A program made the position numbers and the translations under genes. The notes beneath the pieces were generated by a model. That model was not told the origin of the DNA. It did no database searches and was given only the letters and a program-made list of their open reading frames with translations. Source: JAEHDI01 sp035455185 (GTDB lineage Bacteria > Acidobacteriota > Terriglobia > Bryobacterales > Bryobacteraceae). From it: a stretch of 5,704 nt of DNA. The stretch is from positions 1-5,704 of the forward strand of contig DATIFQ010000371.1 of NCBI GenBank assembly GCA_035455185.1, given 5' to 3'. Of this stretch, positions 1 to 5,447 are shown in pieces. The first letter of the stretch is position 1; each line of letters begins with the position of its first letter.

Positions 1-696
1 CTTGACGGCGTTCCACGTCTGCATCGAGTTGAAATCCAGCCAGCTCTCGGAGTGGAGGAAGCTGGAGGAGTAGGGCGAAGGGTCGGGTTTCAGGCTGATG
101 ATGTGGCGGCCTCCGTCCCCCTCGCGGAGACCCGCGGCCAATTCCCGAATGACCGGCACAAAATCCTGCCTGGCTTCGGGTGTCATGGTCCAGACGATGT
201 TGGGTGCGTTCTTGTATCGCTGGGCCAGCCACTTGGCCCAACGTCGGGCCTTCTCCATTGTGATGTGTTTCCGATAGGACTGATGGTAGACGCTCGGAAG
301 AATGACCAGGTCGTTGTCTCGCGCCATCTGGATCACGGCATCCACATTCCTGAAATACGCCTCGTTCGGCATGAGCGGATCATCGTTGAGCCAGGCCTTC
401 TGCCCGTACACATTGGGCTTTGTGCCGTCACCGCCGCCCATCAGCTTGACTTGGACAAAGGTGAAACCGTTCTTCCTGGACTCCTCGATAGTGACTTTGG
501 CGTCCTCCTGGGTGAACCCGTGGAAGAGTTCCCATTGTGTGGTGCCTAACCAGAACACTGGATTGCCGTTCTGGTCTACAAAGTACCTGCCGTTCTCGCT
601 GACTTTGATGGGCAGCGCCGTTGATTGTGCGAACGCGATCGAGCCGATGGCGAACGACAAGGCCAGCAGCATGACGTTTTTCACGATTGGTCTCAT
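1..696 (-). CDS. Exported DUF4038/GH140-like glycoside hydrolase, N-terminal part (runs off left edge)
   Basis: The minus strand is open for 232 codons from an ATG at 696-694 to the window edge, so the C-terminus is missing. Residues 1-23 form a signal peptide: Arg/Lys start, hydrophobic core, and an Ala-Phe-Ala site before Gln24, so the enzyme is probably exported. The mature start (KVSENGRYFVDQNGNPVFWL, residues 31-50, then GTTQWELFH) is the usual opening of the DUF4038 / apiosidase-like (GH140) TIM barrel. Other family-like blocks are the helix around ARRWAKWLAQRY (150-161), NIVW (166-169), GLREGDGGRHIIS (189-201) and ESWLDFNSMQ (217-226). Characterised relatives cleave apiose or related side-chain sugars from plant polysaccharide, but the substrate here cannot be inferred. 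From memory, family members usually read W-x-L-G-G-D after the NIIW strand; here it is W-T-M-T-P-E (169-174), so catalysis may be altered. No strong Shine-Dalgarno is close to the start; a TATAAT box lies upstream. Confidence 0.85.
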   Translation of the reverse strand, partial: MRPIVKNVMLLALSFAIGSIAFAQSTALPIKVSENGRYFVDQNGNPVFWLGTTQWELFHGFTQEDAKVTIEESRKNGFTFVQVKLMGGGDGTKPNVYGQKAWLNDDPLMPNEAYFRNVDAVIQMARDNDLVILPSVYHQSYRKHITMEKARRWAKWLAQRYKNAPNIVWTMTPEARQDFVPVIRELAAGLREGDGGRHIISLKPDPSPYSSSFLHSESWLDFNSMQTWNAVK

Positions 697-732
697 CTGA
701 GATTGCCGTTCTGTCTTCCTGGGCACGCGGCG

Positions 733-738
733 ATTATA
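733..738 (-). promoter_or_regulatory. Candidate -10 box (TATAAT) for the glycosidase gene
   Basis: On the minus strand the 107-base gap between comM and the glycosidase gene holds a perfect TATAAT, 36 bases before the ATG. Transcription would begin near 726, giving a leader of about 30 bases. No good -35 hexamer is present at 17-18 bases spacing (AACGGT/ACGGTC at about 756-762). This is therefore either a weak or activator-dependent sigma-70-type promoter or a chance match. If real, it means the glycosidase gene need not depend on read-through from comM. Confidence 0.45.
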
Positions 739-803
739 TCTCAAACACCTTTGGGGACCGTTCTTTTACTGGTTCTGTTCCGAGCGGATCTGAGGGACCC
801 ACC

Positions 804-2324
804 TCAGCTCCAATAATTCCGGTCCAAACTGCGGTATTGGACGGCTTCGGCGACGTGCTTGGCGGTGACGGATTGGGATTCGGAGAGGTCGGCGATGGTG
901 CGGGCCATCTTCAAAACGCGGTCGTGGGCACGGGCGGAGAGGCCGAGCCGGCGGACGGCCATTTCGAGGGTACGCTCACCAGCGTCGTCGAGCTCGCAGA
1001 GTTTGCGGAGCATTCGCGCGGGAATGCGGGAGTTGTAGAAGCCGCGCGCCCGCTGAATCCGCCGGGCGCACTGGACGCGCTCGCGCATCTCGGCCGAGGT
1101 CGTGCCGGCTGCCTGGCTGCGCATCTCCTTGTACGCGACAGCCGGCACCTCGACGTGCAGGTCGATGCGGTCGAGCAGCGGCCCACTGATTTTGCCGAGG
1201 TAGCGCTGGATGATGCCGCCAGTGCAGCGGCACTCGCGCGTGGCGTCGCCGTGGAAACCGCACGGACACGGATTCATCGCCGCCACGAGCATGAAGTTGG
1301 CGGGGAAGGAGAGCGTCATGTTGGCGCGGGCGATGGTCACCGAGCCGTCTTCGAGCGGCTGGCGGAGCAGTTCGAGAACGTTTCGCGCGAACTCAGGCAG
1401 CTCGTCAAGGAAAAGCAGACCATGGTTGGCCAGGCTCACTTCGCCGGGGCGGGGGGTGCCCGCGCCGCCGCCGATCAACCCTGCATCCGAAACCGTATGG
1501 TGCGGCGCGCGGAACGGCCGGGAGCGCAACAGGCCCGTGCCCTTTTGAAGGATGCCTGCCACGCTATGGATCTTGGTGGTTTCGAGCGCTTCCTCGAAGG
1601 TCAGCGGCGGCAGGATTCCGGCGAGCCGCTTGGCGAGCATCGTTTTGCCCGAGCCCGGCGGCCCGATCATGAGCACGTTGTGACCGCCCGCCGCTGCCAC
1701 CTCGAGAGCCCGCTTGGCGGTCGCCTGGCCGCGCACCTCGTTGAAATCGGGCGGGGGTTCCTCGATCACGCCGGGCGAAGGCGGCGAAACATGCGCCGGG
1801 GCGAACTCCGCCGGCCGCTCCAGCAACGCGACCACTTCAGCGAGGTTCCGGATGCCAAAGACCCGGACACCCTCCACCACGGCGGCTTCGGAGGCGTTCT
1901 CGAACGGTATCACAAGGTTGGCAATCCCCTGTCGGAGGGCGCAGACGGCGATCGGCAGCGCGCCGCGGACCGAACGGATGGCGCCGTCTAGCGACAACTC
2001 ACCCGCCAGCAGATAGTCGTCCGTCTTGCGCGCGACGCCCATGGCCCCGAGGATGCCGACGGCCATCGGCAGGTCGAATCCGGCGCCCTCCTTGCGGACG
2101 TTGGCCGGCGCCAGGTTGATGGTTACCGACTTGTTCGGGTAGCCGAAGCCCGAGTTCATCAAGGCGGACTTGATGCGCTCGCGGCTTTCCCGGACGGCCG
2201 TATCGGGCATGCCAACGGTGATGAAGTCGCGGGCATTGCCGGACGCCCACATGTCCACCTCCACGTCGATGGGGTGAGCGTCGATGCCGTAGACGGCGGC
2301 GCTGCGTGTCCGGAAAAGCGGCAA
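804..2324 (-). CDS. comM: ComM/YifB family AAA+ ATPase (Mg-chelatase-like branch-migration helicase)
   Basis: A complete 506-residue protein, the normal family length. The N-terminal ChlI/Lon-protease-like domain (about 1-165) has the family opening SAAVYGIDAHPIDVEVD (8-24), VGMPDTAVRESRERIKSA (37-54) and the KEGAGFDLPMA block (78-88). The AAA+ domain (about 190-395) has Walker A GPPGSGKT (221-228), PFRAPHHT (270-277), Walker B LLFLDE (303-308), and a cysteine pair motif NPCPCG...ECRC (Cys353, 355, 365, 367). It also has LLDRIDLHVEVP (383-394), where Arg386 is a likely arginine finger. The C-terminal Mg_chelatase_C region (about 400-506) includes SARAHDRVLKMARTIADL (463-480) and ends YRSLDRNYWS. 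Studied ComM proteins are hexameric helicases that promote branch migration when transformed DNA is integrated; many non-transforming bacteria also carry the gene. The best start is a TTG at 2324-2322, because it places the family opening at the right distance. No ATG or GTG precedes it in frame and no Shine-Dalgarno is visible, so the exact start is less certain than the gene. Confidence 0.97.
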   Translation of the reverse strand: MPLFRTRSAAVYGIDAHPIDVEVDMWASGNARDFITVGMPDTAVRESRERIKSALMNSGFGYPNKSVTINLAPANVRKEGAGFDLPMAVGILGAMGVARKTDDYLLAGELSLDGAIRSVRGALPIAVCALRQGIANLVIPFENASEAAVVEGVRVFGIRNLAEVVALLERPAEFAPAHVSPPSPGVIEEPPPDFNEVRGQATAKRALEVAAAGGHNVLMIGPPGSGKTMLAKRLAGILPPLTFEEALETTKIHSVAGILQKGTGLLRSRPFRAPHHTVSDAGLIGGGAGTPRPGEVSLANHGLLFLDELPEFARNVLELLRQPLEDGSVTIARANMTLSFPANFMLVAAMNPCPCGFHGDATRECRCTGGIIQRYLGKISGPLLDRIDLHVEVPAVAYKEMRSQAAGTTSAEMRERVQCARRIQRARGFYNSRIPARMLRKLCELDDAGERTLEMAVRRLGLSARAHDRVLKMARTIADLSESQSVTAKHVAEAVQYRSLDRNYWS

Positions 2325-2387
2325 TAAAAGAAGTGCGCCGGAGAGCGCAATCGTCTCACTCTGACTGCAGTGGGGTCGACACCGTTG

Positions 2388-2398
2388 GACGGACCGTC
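2388..2398. promoter_or_regulatory. Short perfect palindrome upstream of comM (possible operator)
   Basis: GACGG-A-CCGTC is a perfect 5-base inverted repeat around a single central base. It lies 64 bases upstream of the comM TTG and about 140 bases upstream of the small HTH ORF, between the two divergently oriented genes. Symmetry and position would fit a repressor site, but an arm of five bases is short enough to occur by chance. Confidence 0.2.
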
Positions 2399-2540
2399 GT
2401 AGTTTTCAGAATCGTATCCGATTAACCCTGGTATCCTCCCAGATTTCGACGTCCGACTGCTGCGTCACGTCTCGCATATGGGCACTCAAAGTGTTTCGGT
2501 TTGTCGGTAAGAATCGTCACTTGTTGGTTCCGCGTGGACT

Positions 2541-2732
2541 TTGCTCCAGCTCGTGCGGCATCGAACCAGCCTTGGGCTGACGCAAGTGGAGGCAGCGAAG
2601 CGCCTTGGCGTTGATCCCAGTACGTTGGCGAAGTGGGAGCGCGGGGAGAGGGAGCCTCAAGGCATCCTGCGAGTCCGCGTGGAGCGATTCCTCCAGGACG
2701 GGGATGTATCGGACGCGCGACGAGCTGGGTAG
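2541..2732 (+). CDS. Small XRE-type helix-turn-helix protein or HTH remnant (copy 1)
   Basis: A 63-codon ORF that is almost entirely one Cro/C1-type (XRE) DNA-binding domain. Helix 1 covers about residues 2-13 (LQLVRHRTSLGL), helix 2 is TQVEAAKRLG, and recognition helix 3 is DPSTLAKWERG, followed by REP and a further helix ILRVRVERFL. The LGVDPSTLAKWERG block is a textbook HTH core, so the coding assignment is solid. The start is not: the frame is closed by a TAA at 2508-2510, the only possible initiator before the domain is TTG at 2541, and no Shine-Dalgarno precedes it. The ORF could be a minimal DNA-binding protein, or the surviving end of a longer regulator or recombinase-associated protein. 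It lies 92 bases upstream of the PLD-like gene on the same strand, so it could regulate that gene (inference). A second, more damaged copy lies at 4030-4299. Confidence 0.6.
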   Translation: MLQLVRHRTSLGLTQVEAAKRLGVDPSTLAKWERGEREPQGILRVRVERFLQDGDVSDARRAG

Positions 2733-2815
2733 TCCAAAGAGAGAGACGTCCCGATTCCACGCGCCCTGGCCCCATCGTTGCTTCCGTGTGATAACGTCCT
2801 TTATGACACTCGAGA

Positions 2816-2821
2816 GGGAGG
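2816..2821 (+). promoter_or_regulatory. Strong ribosome binding site for the PLD-like gene
   Basis: GGGAGG within a GAGAGGGAGG purine run sits three bases before the ATG at 2825. The spacing is tight, but this is the clearest Shine-Dalgarno sequence in the window. It fixes the start of the PLD-like gene and contrasts with its neighbours, most of which lack one. Confidence 0.75.
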
Positions 2822-2824
2822 ATC

Positions 2825-3604
2825 ATGCCGCCACGTAAAGCACCCATTCAGAAACAACCAACCCTCGCTCCCGACCGGGCCTCGAGAGCCCTCGCGCAGC
2901 AGATCGACGCACTTCAGAAACTGAAGGGCTGTGAGTACCAGGAAGCTGACGCCGAGGAGACAGAGTGGGAACACCTTACGCAAGGCATCATCGAAGCTGC
3001 CTTCGGTGACCCGAGTTCTGCGCTGAGCAAGTTTCACATGGCCAAGGCCGCGGGTCAGCACAACATCATGGGCATTCCCCCGCAGCAGCGCCAGATCAAT
3101 TTCGAGTTGCGGGTGAAAGAGCAGGAAGCGCTTCTGCGGAGTTTGATTAGCACGCTCCGGCTACAGATTCCAGAGGCAGAAATCAAGGGCGTTTATGAGC
3201 CTGGTGACGAGTATTCCTTTTATCGCGATCTGAGCTCTCTCATTCAGGCGACGACACAGGACATCCTCATTGTTGATGCTTACCTCGATGAGCAATTGTT
3301 CAACCTCTATGTCAGCAAGGTTCCCGACAGGGCGACCGTCCGCATCCTCTCCGGCAAAATAGGCCCCAACGTTGAAACCGTTGCAAGGATGTACGCCAAC
3401 AACCGCCCCCTCGAAATGCGGTCAACCGCAAACGTGCATGACCGGGCCATCTTCTTGGATCAGCGCGGATGGGTCATCGGGCAGTCGATAAAAGACGCCG
3501 CGCGAAAGAAACCAACCTACCTGATTGAACTCACTGAACCGTCTCTGACGGCCGCCAGAGATGCGCACAACCGAATCTGGGCAGCTGCGGCCGTCGTCAT
3601 CTAG
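2825..3604 (+). CDS. PLD-like (HKD-variant) domain protein with helical N-terminal module; possible effector
   Basis: A complete 259-residue cytoplasmic protein with no signal peptide or membrane segment. Residues 1-18 are basic and Pro-rich. Residues about 20-115 are helical, with a W-x(n)-F-G pattern (Trp48, Phe60-Gly61, then Ser-rich and LSKF). From memory this resembles the N-terminal module fused to several predicted anti-phage or nucleotide-binding effectors; I hold that comparison loosely. Residues about 120-255 look like one phospholipase-D-type half-domain: a buried strand DILIVDAYLDEQLF (146-159), strand VRILSGK (172-178), then His205-x-Arg207-x4-Asp212-x6-Gly219, followed by QSIKDA. 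That is exactly the spacing of the HxK-x4-D-x6-G motif, with Arg in place of Lys. Single-motif PLD enzymes act as dimers, often as nucleases, but the Lys-to-Arg change leaves catalysis open. Preceded by a strong Shine-Dalgarno and an HTH ORF. Its 3' end overlaps the convergent lipoprotein gene by 8 bases. Substrate and role are unknown. Confidence 0.85.
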   Translation: MPPRKAPIQKQPTLAPDRASRALAQQIDALQKLKGCEYQEADAEETEWEHLTQGIIEAAFGDPSSALSKFHMAKAAGQHNIMGIPPQQRQINFELRVKEQEALLRSLISTLRLQIPEAEIKGVYEPGDEYSFYRDLSSLIQATTQDILIVDAYLDEQLFNLYVSKVPDRATVRILSGKIGPNVETVARMYANNRPLEMRSTANVHDRAIFLDQRGWVIGQSIKDAARKKPTYLIELTEPSLTAARDAHNRIWAAAAVVI

Positions 3605-4022
3605 AGAGCCGATGTTTCAACGGCTGTAGCGGAATCGTGACGCGATACAGTGGTTGGCCGTTCGGCGCCATCAGGTCGAAACGTCCGCCGATGCTGGGTG
3701 GTCCGGATTGGCCGCCGAGAAAAGTCGACGAGCGTTCCCGCACGGCACCCTCCTTTGTCAGGCCGTTCCAAGTCCCTGATTCGAGGCGCGTCGGCGGGGT
3801 CACCCGGAAATGGAGATCAACCGTTATGTTCTCGAATGTGTGGCTGTAGACGGCCTGCACGTCGAGGCGATCGCCGTTGCGAGTTCCTTTCAACGACGTG
3901 AGCGCAAATCGCGAAACGTCCTGTCCTCCGCCAAGATCCTCGACAGGTTTGGTAGGCTGCCTGGTGCAGGTGGCCAGGATTATGACGCTCGCCACTCCGA
4001 CGATCGGCGATCGCCAGTGCAT
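3597..4022 (-). CDS. Putative lipoprotein of unknown function
   Basis: A 141-residue ORF starting at ATG 4022-4020. Its N-terminus is a lipoprotein signal: Arg4, the hydrophobic stretch IVGVASVIILA, then Leu-Ala-Thr-Cys with Cys19 as the lipidated residue. Thr at -1 is less usual than Gly, Ala or Ser. After a short polar linker (20-37) the rest is rich in alternating hydrophobic residues typical of beta-strands (RLDVQAVYSH, ITVDLHFRV, PLYRVTIPLQPL), suggesting a small beta-sandwich anchored on the periplasmic face of a membrane. I do not recognise a family. The predicted lipobox and coherent protein make this frame preferable to the three overlapping plus-strand ORFs. There is only an AAGGG abutting the ATG, so translation may be weak. 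It converges on the PLD-like gene, and the HTH remnant begins a few bases beyond its start on the opposite strand. Confidence 0.7.
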   Translation of the reverse strand: MHWRSPIVGVASVIILATCTRQPTKPVEDLGGGQDVSRFALTSLKGTRNGDRLDVQAVYSHTFENITVDLHFRVTPPTRLESGTWNGLTKEGAVRERSSTFLGGQSGPPSIGGRFDLMAPNGQPLYRVTIPLQPLKHRLSR

Positions 4023-4029
4023 CCCTTAA

Positions 4030-4299
4030 GTCTACGTCTCCGTCAGTGCCTGCAGCGAAGACCTGGCTGAGCAATTCGTCCGGCATCGGACTACGCCGGG
4101 CCTGTCACAGAAGGAGGCGGCGCTGAAGCTCGGCGTTGACCCCAGCACGTTGGCAAGATGCGAAAGGGGTGAAAGCGTACCGGCGGACGTGCTTCTGGCG
4201 CGGGTTCGGAGCTTCCGTGAGGTTACAGAGAAGGCCCCGTTGGTCTTGCAGCACTGCTGGATAGGCCCGACAAACCCACCGGGCCGTGTGGCTGCTTGA
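4030..4299 (+). pseudogene. Degraded XRE-type HTH fragment (copy 2 of the module at 2541-2732)
   Basis: This frame is open from after a TAA at 4027-4029 to a TGA at 4297-4299. It encodes an HTH domain beginning near 4066: AEQFVRHRTTPGLSQKEAAL, then KLGVDPSTLARCERGE. Hand alignment to copy 1 gives 29 identical residues of 48 (4078-4221 against 2553-2696), including VRHRT, LGVDPSTLA and ERGE. There is no ATG, GTG or TTG between the stop and the HTH; the first in-frame candidate falls inside the domain (GTT GAC CCC AGC ACG TTG, with the TTG at 4150). The Trp normally found in the WERG motif is Cys (codon 4159-4161). The C-terminal tail after FREVTEK looks uncharacteristic. These signs point to a decayed copy; an upstream frameshift that removed the true start is an alternative. 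It was recognised from the HTH motif and is easily missed by start-codon-based gene finding. Confidence 0.7.
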
Positions 4300-4359
4300 G
4301 CAGATGTCCAGCACCCTAAACGAGTCCCGCTTGGCGACCTGTCCGATATCTGTTGTTTC

Positions 4360-4377
4360 GGGGCGCGTTCGCGTCCC
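4360..4377. terminator. GC-rich hairpin after the HTH remnant (weak terminator candidate)
   Basis: GGGGCGC and GCGTCCC can pair as a 7-base stem (one G-T wobble) around the four-base loop GTTC, 60 bases beyond the TGA of HTH copy 2. The bases that follow (TGTTAACTAG) are only partly T-rich, so it is a poor match to a Rho-independent terminator. It separates the HTH remnant from the next plus-strand gene. On the minus strand it is also not followed by a T run. Confidence 0.25.
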
Positions 4378-4491
4378 TGTTAACTAGGGCCGGCGGAAAT
4401 TAGAAGATTTGCAGCTTTGTTGGGCAAATACCGATGAGGACGTGTCACATTAGGCTTTCCGGGTCGTGGACCATCTCGGCTTGGTCGGTCA

Positions 4492-5101
4492 ATGGAGTAT
4501 GAGAGCAGCAGCGGCCAGCAGTTCACCGATAGCGAGCGTCAGCAGGCAGATCGAAACGGATCGGTACTTGGGCACCGCCAGCCGATCCATCGCCCTTTTT
4601 CAGTGCCGTCTGCCATGTTTAGGCGGCCCCACTTCAATCTTTCTCTGTACGAACTCGATTTCCTCCTCGCCGAGAACTGGGACCTCCGGCACCGGCCGCT
4701 GTATCACGTCCTGGTCAGCGCCACCAGCCTTCCCTGGGAGGCACGGACCTTTGCGACGCAATGGGACATCATGACCATCGAGCCGACACGCCTCCCCTTC
4801 TTCGTCCTTGATGCGCGGGCGCGTCGCCGATTCACAGCACTCCCGGAAGCCGTTCGGGCCGAGGCAGACACCATCCTGGTGAGATGTTCCTGTGGTCGTG
4901 GCGCCACTACAGGACCGCGTGCGCGCAATGGTGCGCGCCATCACTGAGGGCTACGCGCTTATGGGCAGGGAACGCATAGAGCACACGCTCCGGCTCCAAG
5001 ATGAGCTCGGGGAGTTCTTCTGGCGCTTTGCCCCAACCTGGATCGAAGACCGGTACGACGCGGCGATGAGCAGCGTGCCCGCACGCCTGGCACACGCATG
5101 A
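4492..5101 (+). pseudogene. Unrecognised protein gene broken by an apparent +1 frameshift at about 4882
   Basis: Two ORFs in different frames read as halves of one protein. The first, from ATG 4492 or more likely ATG 4615 (MFRRPHFNLSLYELDFLLAE), gives good coding sequence to EAVRAEADTILV (ending 4881), then turns into low-quality Cys/Arg/Gly residues until 4947. The second frame is open from 4883 and continues at once with DVPVVVAPLQDRVRAMVRAI and GRERIEHTLRLQDELGEFFW to a TGA at 5099-5101. Removing the single A at 4882 (GTG-A-GAT) joins them as ...DTILV-DVPVVV..., giving about 161 residues from 4615. The sequence features a possible structural core (WDIMTIEPTRLPFFVLDAR), then an amphipathic helical C-terminus with Trp/Phe (FFWRFAPTWIEDRYD). 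I do not recognise the family. No Shine-Dalgarno supports either start; residues before 4615 look unconvincing. A sequencing or assembly error would make this an intact gene. Confidence 0.65.
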
Positions 5102-5447
5102 GCATCACAGACGCCGAGTCGTCGACCTTTCTTGCGTGTTGTGGCACCGTCAGAAACCGGCGGTAATCACTTATATGAGCATTAATCTTGACAAGATGCC
5201 CCTCGCCCCGACACGGCCGTTGCCGCGCGACAAGAGATTAGCGTGGCTCCCCACCTTGGACACGTTTCGAACTCTTGCGGCGTGAAAGGCGGCCTGCTCG
5301 AACCGAATCAACTCGTTGATGGGATTCGGAGTAGTGTCTGTGAAGGCAGTTGCATCCAGGCTGGGTGCCCATGTCGGATGTGTCTCGAACCGGCATCGCT
5401 ACAACTGCGCCGCCAGAGCAAGCCAAATCTGTTAACTTACGAATTCA
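5102..5447. other. Intergenic stretch without a convincing gene; holds a nested inverted repeat
   Basis: These 346 bases separate the frameshifted gene from the carbon-nitrogen hydrolase gene. No frame on either strand gives a protein-like translation; the one minus-strand ORF (5238-5426) has a random-looking composition and no start signals. Notable items are a nested inverted repeat at 5303-5329, a TTGACA hexamer at 5188-5193 with no matching -10 box, and three TCGAAC occurrences (about 5267, 5298 and 5385), the last two as CTCGAACCG direct repeats. The promoter of the downstream gene should lie here, but I could not place it. Confidence 0.5.
5303..5329. promoter_or_regulatory. Nested inverted repeat upstream of the hydrolase gene (possible operator or RNA hairpin)
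   Basis: The inner element is ATCAAC-TC-GTTGAT (5307-5320), a perfect 6-base inverted repeat with a two-base centre, a common form of regulator binding site. Overlapping it is a wider pair, CCGAATC (5303-5309) and GATTCGG (5323-5329). The two pairings share bases at 5307-5309 and so exclude each other as RNA, but both are possible as DNA symmetry. The element lies about 120-145 bases before the ATG of the carbon-nitrogen hydrolase gene. No T run follows, so it is not a typical terminator. Confidence 0.4.

Noticed and set aside
52..549. Plus-strand ORF of 165 codons opposite the glycosidase gene
   Set aside because: The minus-strand frame carries a signal peptide and DUF4038-like motifs; this one has no recognisable motif and is a shadow.
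687..1991. Long plus-strand ORF (434 codons) opposite comM
   Set aside because: It lies antisense to an unambiguous comM gene; its His/Arg/Gly/Glu-rich translation is typical of the complementary frame of GC-rich coding sequence and shows no domain.
2159..2359. Alternative minus-strand GTG start at 2359 as an upstream extension of comM
   Set aside because: It is in a different frame from comM, and the comM frame already contains the complete family N-terminus from the TTG at 2324.
2778..2807. TTGCTT and TATGAC as a promoter for the PLD-like gene
   Set aside because: Only 3 and 4 of 6 matches at 18-base spacing, and transcription would start within the Shine-Dalgarno region.
2422..2847. Minus-strand ORF of 141 codons opposite the HTH and PLD-like starts
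   Set aside because: The plus strand carries a clear XRE domain here; the minus-strand translation is Pro/Arg/Gly-rich with no motif.
3637..4070. Three overlapping plus-strand ORFs (3637-3849, 3650-3901, 3810-4070)
   Set aside because: They are antisense to the ORF with a lipoprotein signal and beta-rich body, and none has a Shine-Dalgarno or a protein-like composition.
4600..4944. Minus-strand ORF of 114 codons opposite the frameshifted gene
   Set aside because: The plus-strand frames give better coding composition that continues across the frameshift; this is a complementary-strand shadow.
5188..5216. TTGACA as a -35 box upstream of the hydrolase gene
   Set aside because: The hexamer is perfect, but the sequence 17 bases later (ACACGG) bears no resemblance to a -10 box.
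5260..5310. TTTCGAACTC resembling a tRNA T-arm
   Set aside because: No pairing T-stem, acceptor stem or anticodon arm could be built around it.
5383..5420. Possible third HTH remnant (CCGGCATCG similar to the VRHRT codons of copy 2)
   Set aside because: The similarity stops after about nine bases and the translation that follows lacks any HTH residue.
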